Shown: one piece after another, positions 25,380 to 34,104 of the stretch
Numbering within the stretch: the stretch's first letter is position 1
How the letters are laid out: each line of letters begins with the position of its first letter
Assembly: GCF_005298075.1 (NCBI RefSeq)
Contig: NZ_SZZH01000004.1
Span: forward strand, 62,001-126,000
Reading direction: 5' to 3'
DNA: 64,000 bases
From: Nakamurella flava
GTDB lineage: Bacteria > Actinomycetota > Actinomycetes > Mycobacteriales > Nakamurellaceae
Made by a program: the position numbers and the translations under genes
The notes under the pieces: model-generated
What the model was told of the DNA's origin: nothing
The model's input: only the letters and a program-made list of their open reading frames with translations
Databases searched by the model: none

Positions 25380-27001
25380 GAGGCCACCTCTCCGACGATC
25401 TCGGGCACGGCCGCCAGCAGCGTCCGGGTGTACTCCTCGCGGGGTTCCGCGATGACCTGTTCGGCCGGTCCCAGCTCGACGACCCGGCCCTGCTGCATGA
25501 CGGCGATCCGGTCGCCCATCAGCCGGGCGACGGCCAGGTCGTGGGTCACGAACAGCACGGTCATCCCCAGCCGGGCCCGCAGGTCACGGATGAGGGCGAG
25601 CACGGTGCGGGCCATCGACGTGTCGAGTGCGCTGGTCGGTTCGTCGCACAGCAGGACGGTGGGCGGGACGATGGTGGCCCGGGCCAGGCCGACCCGCTGC
25701 CGTTGGCCCCCGGACAGCTCACCGGGCCGGGCGTCGGCGACCTCGGGGGGCAGACCGACCGCGCCGAGCGCGGCGACCACCCGTTCCCGGGTCGCGGTGC
25801 GGCTCAGGTGCTCGCCGCGCAGCCGTTCGCCGAGCAGCTCGCCGATGGTCAGCCACGGGGTGAGCGACGACCCGGCGTCCTGGAAGACCATCTGCGGCCC
25901 ACCGCCGGGGCCGTGCAGGGTGATCGACCCGGCGGTGGGCTGCTCGAGCCCGGCGATCATGCGGAGCAGGGTCGACTTGCCCGAGCCGCTCTCCCCCACC
26001 ACGGCCAGCGACTCGCCGGGCGGGATGTCCAGGTCGACGCCGTCCACCGCAATGAGCGTGGTCCCCCGGCGCCGGCCGGCCCGGACGCGGAACTCCTTGC
26101 GCACCGACGTGAGTCGGACCGCCGGCGGGGTGTCCGTCGCGTCGTCGGCGTCGGTGGCGCGGTCGAACCGGTCGTCACGGGGCATCCGCAGCGTGAGCCG
26201 GGCGGCCAGCAGGGAGCGGGTGTACTCGTGCTGCGGGTCGCGGACGACGGCGGCGGCCGGGCCGACCTCGACCAGTTCGCCGTGGTGCAGGACGGCCAGC
26301 CGGTCGGCGATCTGGTCGGCCACGCCGAGGTCGTGGGTGATGAGCAGGACGGAACAGCCGAAGTCGTCCCGCAGCTCGCGGAGCAGCTCCAGCAGCTGGG
26401 CCTGGACGGTGACGTCCAACGCGGTCGTCGGCTCGTCGGCCACGACCAGCGCGGGGCGCCCGGCGACGGCGATCGCGGCCATCACCCGCTGGCGCAGCCC
26501 ACCGGAGAGCTCGTGCGGGAACACCGTGAGGCGGGCCGGGGCGTCCCGGACGCCGACGGTCTGCAGCAGCCCGATCGAGACGGCGTCGTCGCCGGTGACC
26601 TCGCCGATCTGCCGGCCGATCCGCATGGTCGGGTTCAGCGACGTCATCGGGTCCTGGAAGATCGCGCCGAGCGAGTCGCGCCGCACGGCCCGGCGCTGCG
26701 ACTCCGGCGCCGACACCATGTCGACCCCGGCGACGACGACCGATCCGCCGGTCTGCGGCTGGGAGTCGGCCGGCAGCAACCCGAGCAGGCTCAGGGCGAG
26801 CATGCTCTTGCCCGATCCGGACTGGCCGACCAGGCCGAGCACCTCGCCGCGGCCGATCTCCAGGTCGATCCCGTGCAGCACCTCGCTACGAACACCGTTG
26901 CGCACCAGCGACAACGAGTAGTCCCGCACCACCGCGACCGGCCCGTCGGGGGTCGACCCGGGGGTGGCCGTCTTCCCGACTGCCCCGCGACCGCGCTTCA
27001 C
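25376..27001 (-). CDS. Fused DppD-DppF type ABC ATPase
   Basis: A 541-residue protein with two complete nucleotide-binding domains that are separate proteins in E. coli Dpp. The first has Walker A GQSGSGKS (59-66), signature LSGGLRQRV and VVADEPTTALD. The second has Walker A GESGSGKST (about 335-343), signature LSGGQRQRV and LLCDEPTSALD. Real start is GTG 27001, overlapping the deacetylase stop (GTGA); the longer frame is out of register with the gene upstream. It energises the importer. Confidence 0.92.
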   Translation of the reverse strand: MKRGRGAVGKTATPGSTPDGPVAVVRDYSLSLVRNGVRSEVLHGIDLEIGRGEVLGLVGQSGSGKSMLALSLLGLLPADSQPQTGGSVVVAGVDMVSAPESQRRAVRRDSLGAIFQDPMTSLNPTMRIGRQIGEVTGDDAVSIGLLQTVGVRDAPARLTVFPHELSGGLRQRVMAAIAVAGRPALVVADEPTTALDVTVQAQLLELLRELRDDFGCSVLLITHDLGVADQIADRLAVLHHGELVEVGPAAAVVRDPQHEYTRSLLAARLTLRMPRDDRFDRATDADDATDTPPAVRLTSVRKEFRVRAGRRRGTTLIAVDGVDLDIPPGESLAVVGESGSGKSTLLRMIAGLEQPTAGSITLHGPGGGPQMVFQDAGSSLTPWLTIGELLGERLRGEHLSRTATRERVVAALGAVGLPPEVADARPGELSGGQRQRVGLARATIVPPTVLLCDEPTSALDTSMARTVLALIRDLRARLGMTVLFVTHDLAVARLMGDRIAVMQQGRVVELGPAEQVIAEPREEYTRTLLAAVPEIVGEVAS

Positions 27002-27909
27002 GACGCGGCCCCGGCCGGCAGCCGGTCGACCGGCTGCGGGAACAGCTCGGGCTGGGCCATGACGGCCTCGTGCAACGCGGCCGGGGTGGTGAACCAGACC
27101 GACCCGTCGCGGGCCAGCCGCTGCAGCGCCTGACCGACCGCGTGCGCCCGGAACGGGGCCCCACTGATGAACGAGTGCAGGACGATGCTCATCACCAGGG
27201 GCCGCTCGGCGGCTTCCGCGCGGAGCACCGCGAACTCGTCGTCGATCATGGCCGCGAACTCGTGCGGTCCGACCTGCCGGCCGATCATCGTCGACGAGTC
27301 GTTGATCTCGGCGTTGTACGGGATCGCCAGCAGGGGGGTCGACGCCGTCGGCAACCAGACGGGCTGGTCGTCCAGCCGCAGGTCGAGCAGGTAGCGATAG
27401 CCGTTGGCCGCCAGCAGATCCAGCGTCGCCGGGGTGTGGGTCAGCCACGGGCTCGACCAGCCGCCGGGTGCGGCGCCCTCCTCCTGCTCGATGCGCCGGG
27501 CGACGTCGGCCAGGTACGCGCCCTCGGCGTCCGGCTTCATCCCGGCCAGGGAATCGGAGTTGGACCGGCCGTGGGCGACGATCTCGCCGCCGATCGCCCG
27601 GGCGGCGGCCAGCACCTGCGGCGCCTCGTCGTAGACGTCGGTGTTCAGCAGCACGGTCGGCGGGATGCCGAGGCGGCCGAGCAGGTCGAACAGCCGGAAC
27701 GCCCCGACCCGGTTGCCGTAGTCGCGCCAGGCGGTGTTCACCAGGTCGGGCGCCGGGACACCGGGCAGTACGTCCTCGGTGTGACCGTCGCCGAAGCGGT
27801 AGGCCTCGACCCCGACGCAGACCACGACGGCGAGCGACTTCCCGCGGGGCCAGTGGCCGTGCGGGCGGGTGGGCAGGGCCGAGTACCGGTACCCCGCTGG
27901 GCTGGTCAT
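26998..27909 (-). CDS. Polysaccharide deacetylase-fold hydrolase, PuuE-like
   Basis: A 303-residue NodB-fold protein with no signal peptide, so it acts in the cytosol. LAVVVCVGVEAYRFG takes the place of the usual Asp-Asp motif. GGEIVAHGRSNSDSLAGM and PGGWSSPWLTHTPATLDLLAANGYRYLLD match the layout of allantoinase PuuE and related amidases rather than chitin deacetylases. Predicted to hydrolyse a cyclic or linear amide; the substrate is unknown. It overlaps both neighbours by 4 nt. Confidence 0.75.
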   Translation of the reverse strand: MTSPAGYRYSALPTRPHGHWPRGKSLAVVVCVGVEAYRFGDGHTEDVLPGVPAPDLVNTAWRDYGNRVGAFRLFDLLGRLGIPPTVLLNTDVYDEAPQVLAAARAIGGEIVAHGRSNSDSLAGMKPDAEGAYLADVARRIEQEEGAAPGGWSSPWLTHTPATLDLLAANGYRYLLDLRLDDQPVWLPTASTPLLAIPYNAEINDSSTMIGRQVGPHEFAAMIDDEFAVLRAEAAERPLVMSIVLHSFISGAPFRAHAVGQALQRLARDGSVWFTTPAALHEAVMAQPELFPQPVDRLPAGAAS

Positions 27910-29477
27910 GGTGTGTCCTTCCGGAAGGCGTGCGGGACGACGGGCGCGGGGCTCGCATCACCGGGGGCGGGGACCAGCCAGCGGCTGAACCCGACGTCGG
28001 TGGCCGCGGCGCGGTCGGCGATGTGGCGGTAGGCGGGCAGCAGCTTCCCGGACTCGGCCCGGGCGGCCGCCAGGGCGGGTTGCCGGCGGGCGAAGGTGTC
28101 GCGGGCCTCGTCGAGCAGGGCGTCCTGGTCGACCAGGGACAGCCGGCCGTGCTCGGCGACCACCGTCCCGGCGACCATGGTCAGCACGACGTCCCGGCCG
28201 TCCTGGCCGTAGACCAGTTGCTGGCGTAGGTCGTTCAAGGGCGTGAACGCGATGCCGTGCAGGTCGACCAGCGCGAGGTCGGCCAGCGCGCCGGGGGCGA
28301 CGACCCCCAGCTCACCGGAGCGCCGGACGGCCCGCGCACCGCCGCTCCACAGCGCGTCGAGCACCTCGCGGGCGGTGGGCCATTCGTCCATGCCACGGCC
28401 GGCGACGTTGTGGAGCAGGCCGGCCAGCTTGGCCACGGTCCACACGTTGATGGTGTCGTCGCAGATGGCCTCGTCGGTGCCGAGGGCGACCGGGACGCCG
28501 TGGTCGAGCATGGCCCGCCAGGGCATCACGCCGCTGCCCAGCCGCAGGTTGCTGACCGGGTTGTGCACGACTGTGGCGCCGCTGTGGGCCAGGGTCGCCA
28601 TGTCGACGTGGTCGACCCAGACGGCGTGGATGACGTTGGTCTGCGGCCCGAGCAGCCCGGCGTCCGCGGTCCAGCCGACCACCGACCGTCCGCCGAAGCG
28701 GGCTTGCTCGGTCATCAGGGTGCGCTGCACCTTGGTCTCGAGCATGTGGACGTAGAGCGGGATGTCGTGCCGGCGGGCCAGGTCGTCCAGCGCGGCGAAG
28801 TAGCCAAGCCCGACCCGCTGCGGGGCGGAGACGGACACCGCCGCCCGGATGCGGTCGTCCGCGGCGCCGTGCCAGGTGCCGATCAGGTGGTCGTAGGCGG
28901 CGAGCAGTTCCGACGCCGGCGCCGGGGCCGGGGCGTCGAAGGTCGAACGGATGGCCGGGTCGGTGATCTCGTCGACGAAGGGCAGCTTCTGCGCCTCGGC
29001 CAGCTCGGGCTGATCCAGGGCGAGCCAGGCCCGGATGCCGCTGTCGCGGTAGGCGGCGGCGACCGCGTCGATGATCTCCGGGTCCGGGGTGGGCATCAGG
29101 AACGCGTCGTCCTGCACGGTGGTGATGCCGCGCTGCAGCATCTCGATGGCCCCGAGCATGGTGCGCAGGTAGGCCTCGCGCGGGGTGGGCGCCAGGGCCG
29201 GGTCGGCGGGAGACTCGGCCAGCATGAAGGTCTCGAGCGGCTGACTGGGGACCGAACCGCGCAGGTGGTTGGCCGGTGAGTGGAAGTGGGCGTTGATCAG
29301 GCCAGGCAGCACCAGGTGTCGCCCGGCACCGTCGATCACCCGGGCACCGTCCGGCGGGAGCTGGGCCGGCGCGACGGCCGTGATCCGGTCACCGACGACC
29401 AGCACGTCGGTCGGCCCGGTCATCCCGGCGGGGGCCGTCTCGTCGTAGACCAGGACGTTGCGGAACAGGGTGGTCAT
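27906..29477 (-). CDS. TRZ/ATZ-type amidohydrolase (cytosine/guanine deaminase-like)
   Basis: A 523-residue metal-dependent amidohydrolase. LPGLINAHFHSP holds the H-x-H ligands (H64, H66). YVHMLETK supplies a third histidine, VIHAVWVDH a fourth and GTDEAICDD the catalytic Asp. The beta-sandwich domain closes the protein (LADLALVDLHGIAFTPLND). It resembles S-adenosylhomocysteine, guanine or triazine deaminases. Probably hydrolyses an amino or amide group of a heterocycle. Start and stop each overlap neighbours by ATGA. Confidence 0.82.
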   Translation of the reverse strand: MTTLFRNVLVYDETAPAGMTGPTDVLVVGDRITAVAPAQLPPDGARVIDGAGRHLVLPGLINAHFHSPANHLRGSVPSQPLETFMLAESPADPALAPTPREAYLRTMLGAIEMLQRGITTVQDDAFLMPTPDPEIIDAVAAAYRDSGIRAWLALDQPELAEAQKLPFVDEITDPAIRSTFDAPAPAPASELLAAYDHLIGTWHGAADDRIRAAVSVSAPQRVGLGYFAALDDLARRHDIPLYVHMLETKVQRTLMTEQARFGGRSVVGWTADAGLLGPQTNVIHAVWVDHVDMATLAHSGATVVHNPVSNLRLGSGVMPWRAMLDHGVPVALGTDEAICDDTINVWTVAKLAGLLHNVAGRGMDEWPTAREVLDALWSGGARAVRRSGELGVVAPGALADLALVDLHGIAFTPLNDLRQQLVYGQDGRDVVLTMVAGTVVAEHGRLSLVDQDALLDEARDTFARRQPALAAARAESGKLLPAYRHIADRAAATDVGFSRWLVPAPGDASPAPVVPHAFRKDTP

Positions 29478-30196
29478 GCGATGCCCTCGGCCAGCCGGAG
29501 GGCGGGGACCGTCATCGGCGCGAAGGTCTGGGCCCGGGAGGTGCCCACGCCCATGGCCAGCAGGCTGCTGGCCAGGCCGACCGCGGCGGCGACCCCGTCG
29601 ATGACCGGCATTCCCACCGTTTCCGAGAGCGGTTCGACCAGGTCGGCCAGTCCGGCGCAGCCGAGCACGATGGCCTCGGCGCCGTCCTGTTCCCGCGCCG
29701 CCCAGGCCGCCGTCGCGAAGGTCTCCAGCAGGTGGGTCGACCCGTCCAGCAGGTCGGCCACCCCGGTGTCGACCGCGGAGACCACACAGCGGTGTCCGAG
29801 CCCGAGCGCGTGCACGACGCGGTGGCTGTGGGCCGCGGTGCGCGGCGGCAGGGTGATGACGGCGAACCGCTCGGCCACCAGGCAGGCGGTCTGCAACGCG
29901 GCCTCGGTCATCCCGATCACCGGGCCGGAGGCCACCTCGCGGGCGGCGGCCACCCCGGTGTCCCCGAAGCAGGCGACCACGAACGCGTCGGTGACGGCAT
30001 CGTGCCGACGGACGAGTTCCAGCACGCCGACGGCGGCGAACTGCTCCTCGGTGTGGCTCTCCACGCTGGGCACCCCGACATCGGGCTGCGCACCGTGGAT
30101 CTCGACGCCGAGCGGGGCGACCGCCTGGGCCGCGGTGGTGATCGCCGCGGTCAGCTCGGCCGATGTGTTGGGGTTGACGACGGTGATGCGGGTCAT
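29474..30196 (-). CDS. Asp/Glu/hydantoin racemase family protein
   Basis: A 240-residue protein opening ITVVNPNTSAELT, the signature of hydantoin/allantoin racemases. The two catalytic cysteines appear in ACFGDTGV (about 80-87) and LGCAGLADL (about 180-188). Predicted to racemise a 5-substituted hydantoin, allantoin or a similar stereocentre so that a stereospecific hydrolase can act. The start is at ATG 30196, overlapping the kinase stop; the longer open frame upstream is not this gene. Confidence 0.85.
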   Translation of the reverse strand: MTRITVVNPNTSAELTAAITTAAQAVAPLGVEIHGAQPDVGVPSVESHTEEQFAAVGVLELVRRHDAVTDAFVVACFGDTGVAAAREVASGPVIGMTEAALQTACLVAERFAVITLPPRTAAHSHRVVHALGLGHRCVVSAVDTGVADLLDGSTHLLETFATAAWAAREQDGAEAIVLGCAGLADLVEPLSETVGMPVIDGVAAAVGLASSLLAMGVGTSRAQTFAPMTVPALRLAEGIA

Positions 30197-31068
30197 CGGG
30201 CCGGCTCCGCGGTGGCGGTCAGCAGACCGTCGATCCCGTGGCCGGACACCGCGGCCCGGGCGGCCCGGGACCCGGCCCGCGCCGCGGCGATCGGGTCGCC
30301 GGTGCGCAGGTGGACGGCCGCGAAGGCGCCGGCGAAGGCGTCCCCGGCTCCGGTGCTGTCGACCGGCTCGACCCGCTCGGCCGGCAGGAAGACCGGCTGG
30401 GGCGCCTCGGCGGTGGCGATGCAGCACCCGTTCTCGGCCAGGGTGATGACGACGACGCGGGGGCCGAGCGCCAGGAACTCCCGGCAGGCAACGGCCGGAT
30501 CGGTGGTGCCGGCCAGGGCGTGGGCCTCGACCTCGCTGGGCAGGAAGACGTCGCAGCCGGCGACGGCGGCGCGGACGGCGTCCTCGTTCCCGGCGATGTA
30601 GTCCTCCTGCGGGTCGAAGTAGACGACCGCCGCGGTCCGGGGCCGCAGCCAGCCGGCCAGTTCGACCTGGGGGCGCAACGCCATGGCCGACAGCAGGATC
30701 CCGTCGGCCTGCCGGGCCTCGTCGTCCACATCGGCCGGCCAGACGGACATCGCCTCGAAGTTCGCCTCGCCGTGCACCAGCTCCCAGGTCCGCCCGCCGG
30801 TGGCGTCGTAGCGGACGACGTTGCGCACGGTGGGGTCGGCCCGGCGCGGCAGGGCGGACGGGTCGGTGCCGCTCGCGCGGATCGCATCGACCAGGGCGGG
30901 GGTGGCGTCGGCGCCGATCGGGGCGAGCACCCGGGGCCGGCCACCGACGAGCCGGGCGGCCAGCGCGGCGTAGAGGGCGTCGCCGCCGGCCGACTCGACG
31001 GCCGAGAGGTCCGGAGCAACGGCGACGTCGATGGTGAGATTGCCGACGCAGCAGAGGGTCCCGCTCAT
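30193..31068 (-). CDS. PfkB-family carbohydrate kinase
   Basis: A 291-residue ribokinase-like protein. GGDALYAALAARLVGG (about 28-43) matches the N-terminal PfkB motif. VEPVDSTGAGDAFAGAFAAV (about 238-257) is the C-terminal signature, with the catalytic Asp in GAGD. It probably phosphorylates a sugar or sugar conjugate; the SIS gene just upstream suggests a kinase-plus-deglycase pair of the FrlD/FrlB or FraD/FraB kind. Overlaps both neighbours by 4 nt. Confidence 0.85.
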   Translation of the reverse strand: MSGTLCCVGNLTIDVAVAPDLSAVESAGGDALYAALAARLVGGRPRVLAPIGADATPALVDAIRASGTDPSALPRRADPTVRNVVRYDATGGRTWELVHGEANFEAMSVWPADVDDEARQADGILLSAMALRPQVELAGWLRPRTAAVVYFDPQEDYIAGNEDAVRAAVAGCDVFLPSEVEAHALAGTTDPAVACREFLALGPRVVVITLAENGCCIATAEAPQPVFLPAERVEPVDSTGAGDAFAGAFAAVHLRTGDPIAAARAGSRAARAAVSGHGIDGLLTATAEPAR

Positions 31069-32258
31069 GATCGGCTTCCGGCGGCGCGTTCGGCCGCGGC
31101 GTAGGCGGCCAGGCCGAGCTGATACCCGACGAGCTGCGCCGGCAGCACGGTGAGCAGCGGCGACAGCACCTCGGGGACGGCCGGAACGGTGAGTACCGCC
31201 TCGGGATGCAGGTCGTCGAAGGCGGTCTCGCCCGCGGTGGTGACGACGTAGAGCCGACCACCCCAGCGATGGGCGTCCCGGCCGGTGTCCACCGACCGCG
31301 GCACCACCGGTCCGCTCGGCGCGGTGAGGAACAGCGGCTCGCCCGCCTTCTGCGAGTTGTAGTGGTGGAACTCCTCGGTCTGGATCTCGGCCGCGTGCAG
31401 CTGGGTGCACTCCTTGACCTTGGCGGCGCCGATCACCGCGGCGGCCAGGCTCGGTCCGGCCCCGGCGAACAGCACGGTGCCGACCCCGGCGGCGATCTCG
31501 GCCGCGGCGATCACGGCGATCGCCGGGGTGAGCCGGGCGATGGTGTCGGCCATCAGGCCGGGCAGGGCGTCCAGGGCCGTCCGCCACACAGCGGCGACCG
31601 CCAGTTCGCGTCGCTCGGCGATCCGCACGGCCAGCTCCAACAGCAGCGCGAGCGCCGCGGTGGACGACTGGGTCGGCCAGCCGACCCGGGTCGCCTGTAC
31701 CAGCAGGGCGACGTCGGCCTCGGTGGCCAGCGTCGAGGACGGGGCGTTGGTGAGGGCGACGGTATACGCTTTGGCTCCCTGGGCAACCATCAGCGCTTCC
31801 ACGGTGCGGGTGGTCTCGCCGGAACTCGACAGCGTGAGCACCGCGGTCCGCGGCGACAGCAGGTCCCGTCCGTAATACGCGAACTCCAGGCTCTGCCGGG
31901 GCTCGCACGGCACCCCGAGCGCGGCCTCCAGGGCGGACCGGGCGGCCATCATGACGGCCAGCGAGTCACCGCAACCCACCAGGACGATCCGGTCGAAGCC
32001 CCCCGCCAGCCGGTCGGCGACGTCATCGAGAGTTGTTGTATTGCAACGCAGCGTGGCGGTGACGGCATCGGGCTGGGCGGTCAGCTCCGGGCCGGTCGCC
32101 AGCACCCGGGCCCGCAGCTTCGCATCGAGCGGGTCGTTGCTGGGCAGGGCCAGGATGTGGGCTCGCTCGGCGTCGGAGACCCGCTGCACCACCGCTCGCT
32201 GCCGGTCGTCCAGGACCGTCGCGGCGGGATCAAGCAAGGGAGTGGCCAGTACCGTCAT
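31065..32258 (-). CDS. SIS-domain sugar isomerase/deglycase, first gene of the operon
   Basis: A 397-residue protein with two SIS domains. The first (about 90-230) has FDRIVLVGCGDSLAVMMAARSALE and LTLSSSGETTRTVEAL. The second (about 250-390) has VLFAGAGPSLAAAVIGAAKVKECTQLHAAEIQTEEFHHYNS, where E and H lie in the usual catalytic region. No glutamine amidotransferase domain, so it is not GlmS. Relatives include FrlB and FraB deglycases and AgaS. GAGGA lies 8 nt before ATG 32258. Confidence 0.82.
   Translation of the reverse strand: MTVLATPLLDPAATVLDDRQRAVVQRVSDAERAHILALPSNDPLDAKLRARVLATGPELTAQPDAVTATLRCNTTTLDDVADRLAGGFDRIVLVGCGDSLAVMMAARSALEAALGVPCEPRQSLEFAYYGRDLLSPRTAVLTLSSSGETTRTVEALMVAQGAKAYTVALTNAPSSTLATEADVALLVQATRVGWPTQSSTAALALLLELAVRIAERRELAVAAVWRTALDALPGLMADTIARLTPAIAVIAAAEIAAGVGTVLFAGAGPSLAAAVIGAAKVKECTQLHAAEIQTEEFHHYNSQKAGEPLFLTAPSGPVVPRSVDTGRDAHRWGGRLYVVTTAGETAFDDLHPEAVLTVPAVPEVLSPLLTVLPAQLVGYQLGLAAYAAAERAAGSRS
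31759..31772. promoter_or_regulatory. Near-copy of the GntR operator inside the SIS gene
   Basis: ACGGTATACGCTTT matches the right 14 bases of the palindrome at 32309-32324 in 12 positions; the two mismatches are a swapped CG. It lies about 500 bp into the first gene and could be an auxiliary operator. It may also be chance, since GTATAC is here part of a Tyr-Thr coding pair. Confidence 0.3.
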
Positions 32259-32308
32259 CGCCGTCCTCGGATCGGGAGGAGATCAGGACTGTCTCCCGAT
32301 CACGAGAA

Positions 32309-32324
32309 AAACGGTATACCGTTT
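32309..32324. promoter_or_regulatory. Perfect 16-bp palindrome, likely GntR operator of the catabolic operon
   Basis: AAACGGTATACCGTTT is a perfect palindrome in an AT-rich patch 50 bp upstream of the SIS gene start. The GGTATACC core is the kind of site FadR-subfamily regulators bind. The TATACC half could also serve as a -10 element on the minus strand, so binding would block the promoter. The GntR gene at the other end of the operon is the obvious ligand. Confidence 0.7.
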
Positions 32325-32463
32325 GTGTTTCCAGCAGATGGCCGCCGATGCCGTTCCGGTAAACGGAGAGCGCCCTCGCGGACCCGGCGACCGTCGGAAC
32401 CCGGGCCACCTCGACGCGCACCGACCGAGGTGTTCCGTCGTCCTGGCCGAAACCCGCGAACCG

Positions 32464-32841
32464 TCAGCCGGCGGCGACCAGCGGCAGCCAGGGCGACAGA
32501 TCCGCCCGCGTTCCACTGGCGGTCACCCGCCCCTCGGCGACCGCCTCGTCCCAGGCCAGCCGACCGGAGGCCAGCGCCAGCCAGGTGGCCCCGTCGGTCT
32601 CGACCACGTTGGGCGGGGTGCCGCGGGTGTGGCGGGGCCCCTCGATGGCCTGGACCGCCGCGAACGGCGGGACCCGCACCTCCACCGACCGGCCGGGATG
32701 CTGCTGCGCGAACCCGGTCAGGGTGGTCCGGACCGTCGCCGCCAGCGTCGGGCGATCCGGCTCGGCCCCGGGCTCGGTGAGGTCCCGGGCGGTGAGCAGG
32801 GCCTCGGTGAGTTCAGTGGGGGTCACGGTGCGGCGGGCCAT
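32464..32841 (-). CDS. Sterol carrier protein-like (SCP_3) small protein
   Basis: A 125-residue protein. [71 protein letters not shown] covers the domain (about 50-122) and matches the actinobacterial SCP-like family. In mycobacteria such a gene (Rv0807) stands directly before purF. Here 11.5 kb of other genes lie between it and purF. Function unknown; it may bind a lipid or ligand. Confidence 0.7.
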   Translation of the reverse strand: MARRTVTPTELTEALLTARDLTEPGAEPDRPTLAATVRTTLTGFAQQHPGRSVEVRVPPFAAVQAIEGPRHTRGTPPNVVETDGATWLALASGRLAWDEAVAEGRVTASGTRADLSPWLPLVAAG

Positions 32842-32883
32842 CCCGTCAGCCTAGGGAGCAGATCGTGCCGTTCTCCCCCGGCG

Positions 32884-34104
32884 TCAGACGGCGGACGACG
32901 CCGGCACCACCGGTGCGGGCGGTTCCAGCGGTACCCGAACGGTGACGGTGGTCCCCCCACCCGGGGTGGGCCCGATCGACATCCGGCCCCCGGACGCCTC
33001 GATGCGGACCCGCCGGGACTCCAGGCCCACGTGTCCCTCGGCCACCCGACGACGGCGGCGTTCCTCGTCGAATCCGCGACCGTCGTCGGCGACCACCAGC
33101 ACGGCATCGCCGTGGTCCTTCCGGAGGTCGACCGTCACCCGGTGCGCACCCGCGTGCCGGACGACGTTGATCAGCAGTTCCCGCGCCGTCAGGTAGACCA
33201 GCTGGTCGGAGGTGCTGCGCAGGTCGGCCGGCCAGTCGACGACGCTCAGCGTCACCTCGGGTGCCTCGTCACCGTGCGGGGCGACCTGGGCGATCAGCGA
33301 CGGCAGCGCGGCGGGCAACCCGCTCTCCGTCACCACCGCCGGATGCAGGGCCCGGACGGTCCCGCGCAGCAGCTCGGCCGAGAGCCGCAGCGCCTCGTCG
33401 ACCCGATCGGCCGCCACCGTGTCGCCGGTGTCACGAAGGTCCTCCAGATCACCCCGGGCGGCCAGCAGATACTGCAGGGCGCCGTCGTGCAGGTCGTCGG
33501 CCAGCCGGCGCCGTTCCCGCCGGCCGACGGCGGCGAGGTCGGCGATCAGCACGGACCGCTGCCGCAACAGGTCCCGAATGCCGCGCAGGTTCCGGGCCTG
33601 CACGACGGACAGGCCGATCGCGGCCGCGCAGACGATCAGCAGCGGCAGCGTCCGCAGCAGGATCGAGGCGGTCGGCTCGTCGTTGTCGGCCTGGGTGAGG
33701 AAGCCGGTGACGACGTACAGGACCACTGTCGGACCGCACACGCTCACGCACACCGCGGGCCGGAGCTGAATGGCTGCCAGCACGGGAAGCACGAAGATGG
33801 CCCGTTGCAGCACGTCCGCCGTCCAGTCCAGGTCCGCGGTGATGGTGCTGATGATCGTCAACGCACTGAGGGCCACCAGGTCCAGGTAGGCGACCGTCCA
33901 CCCCCACCGGTCGGCCGACCCGCCGGGTGGACCGGGTCGCAGCAACCACCAGGAGGTGGCCGCCACCGCGACGGCGTAGCCGAGGCCGACGAACAACGCC
34001 GGTCCGGCCACGTCCCCCGGCGGCAGGACGACCAGCGTGAAGAGGACGAAGACCGCCAGGGCGATCCGGATGCCGACCTGCCAGCGCAGGACCGGACCGG
34101 TCAC
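32884..34104 (-). CDS. Sensor histidine kinase, NarL/DegS class
   Basis: A 406-residue membrane kinase. Several hydrophobic helices fill residues about 8-185. The HisKA_3 box ERRRLADDLHDGALQYLL (near 195-212) carries the phospho-histidine. The ATPase domain has ARELLINVVRHAG (N box, near 305-317) and VADDGRGFDEE (G box). No extracellular sensor domain is evident, so it may sense the membrane. The GTG start overlaps the response-regulator stop (GTGA). Confidence 0.88.
   Translation of the reverse strand: MTGPVLRWQVGIRIALAVFVLFTLVVLPPGDVAGPALFVGLGYAVAVAATSWWLLRPGPPGGSADRWGWTVAYLDLVALSALTIISTITADLDWTADVLQRAIFVLPVLAAIQLRPAVCVSVCGPTVVLYVVTGFLTQADNDEPTASILLRTLPLLIVCAAAIGLSVVQARNLRGIRDLLRQRSVLIADLAAVGRRERRRLADDLHDGALQYLLAARGDLEDLRDTGDTVAADRVDEALRLSAELLRGTVRALHPAVVTESGLPAALPSLIAQVAPHGDEAPEVTLSVVDWPADLRSTSDQLVYLTARELLINVVRHAGAHRVTVDLRKDHGDAVLVVADDGRGFDEERRRRRVAEGHVGLESRRVRIEASGGRMSIGPTPGGGTTVTVRVPLEPPAPVVPASSAV

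Noticed and set aside
31065-32258. Glutamine-fructose-6-phosphate aminotransferase (GlmS)
   Set aside because: Only the two SIS domains are present; there is no N-terminal glutaminase domain with Cys1.
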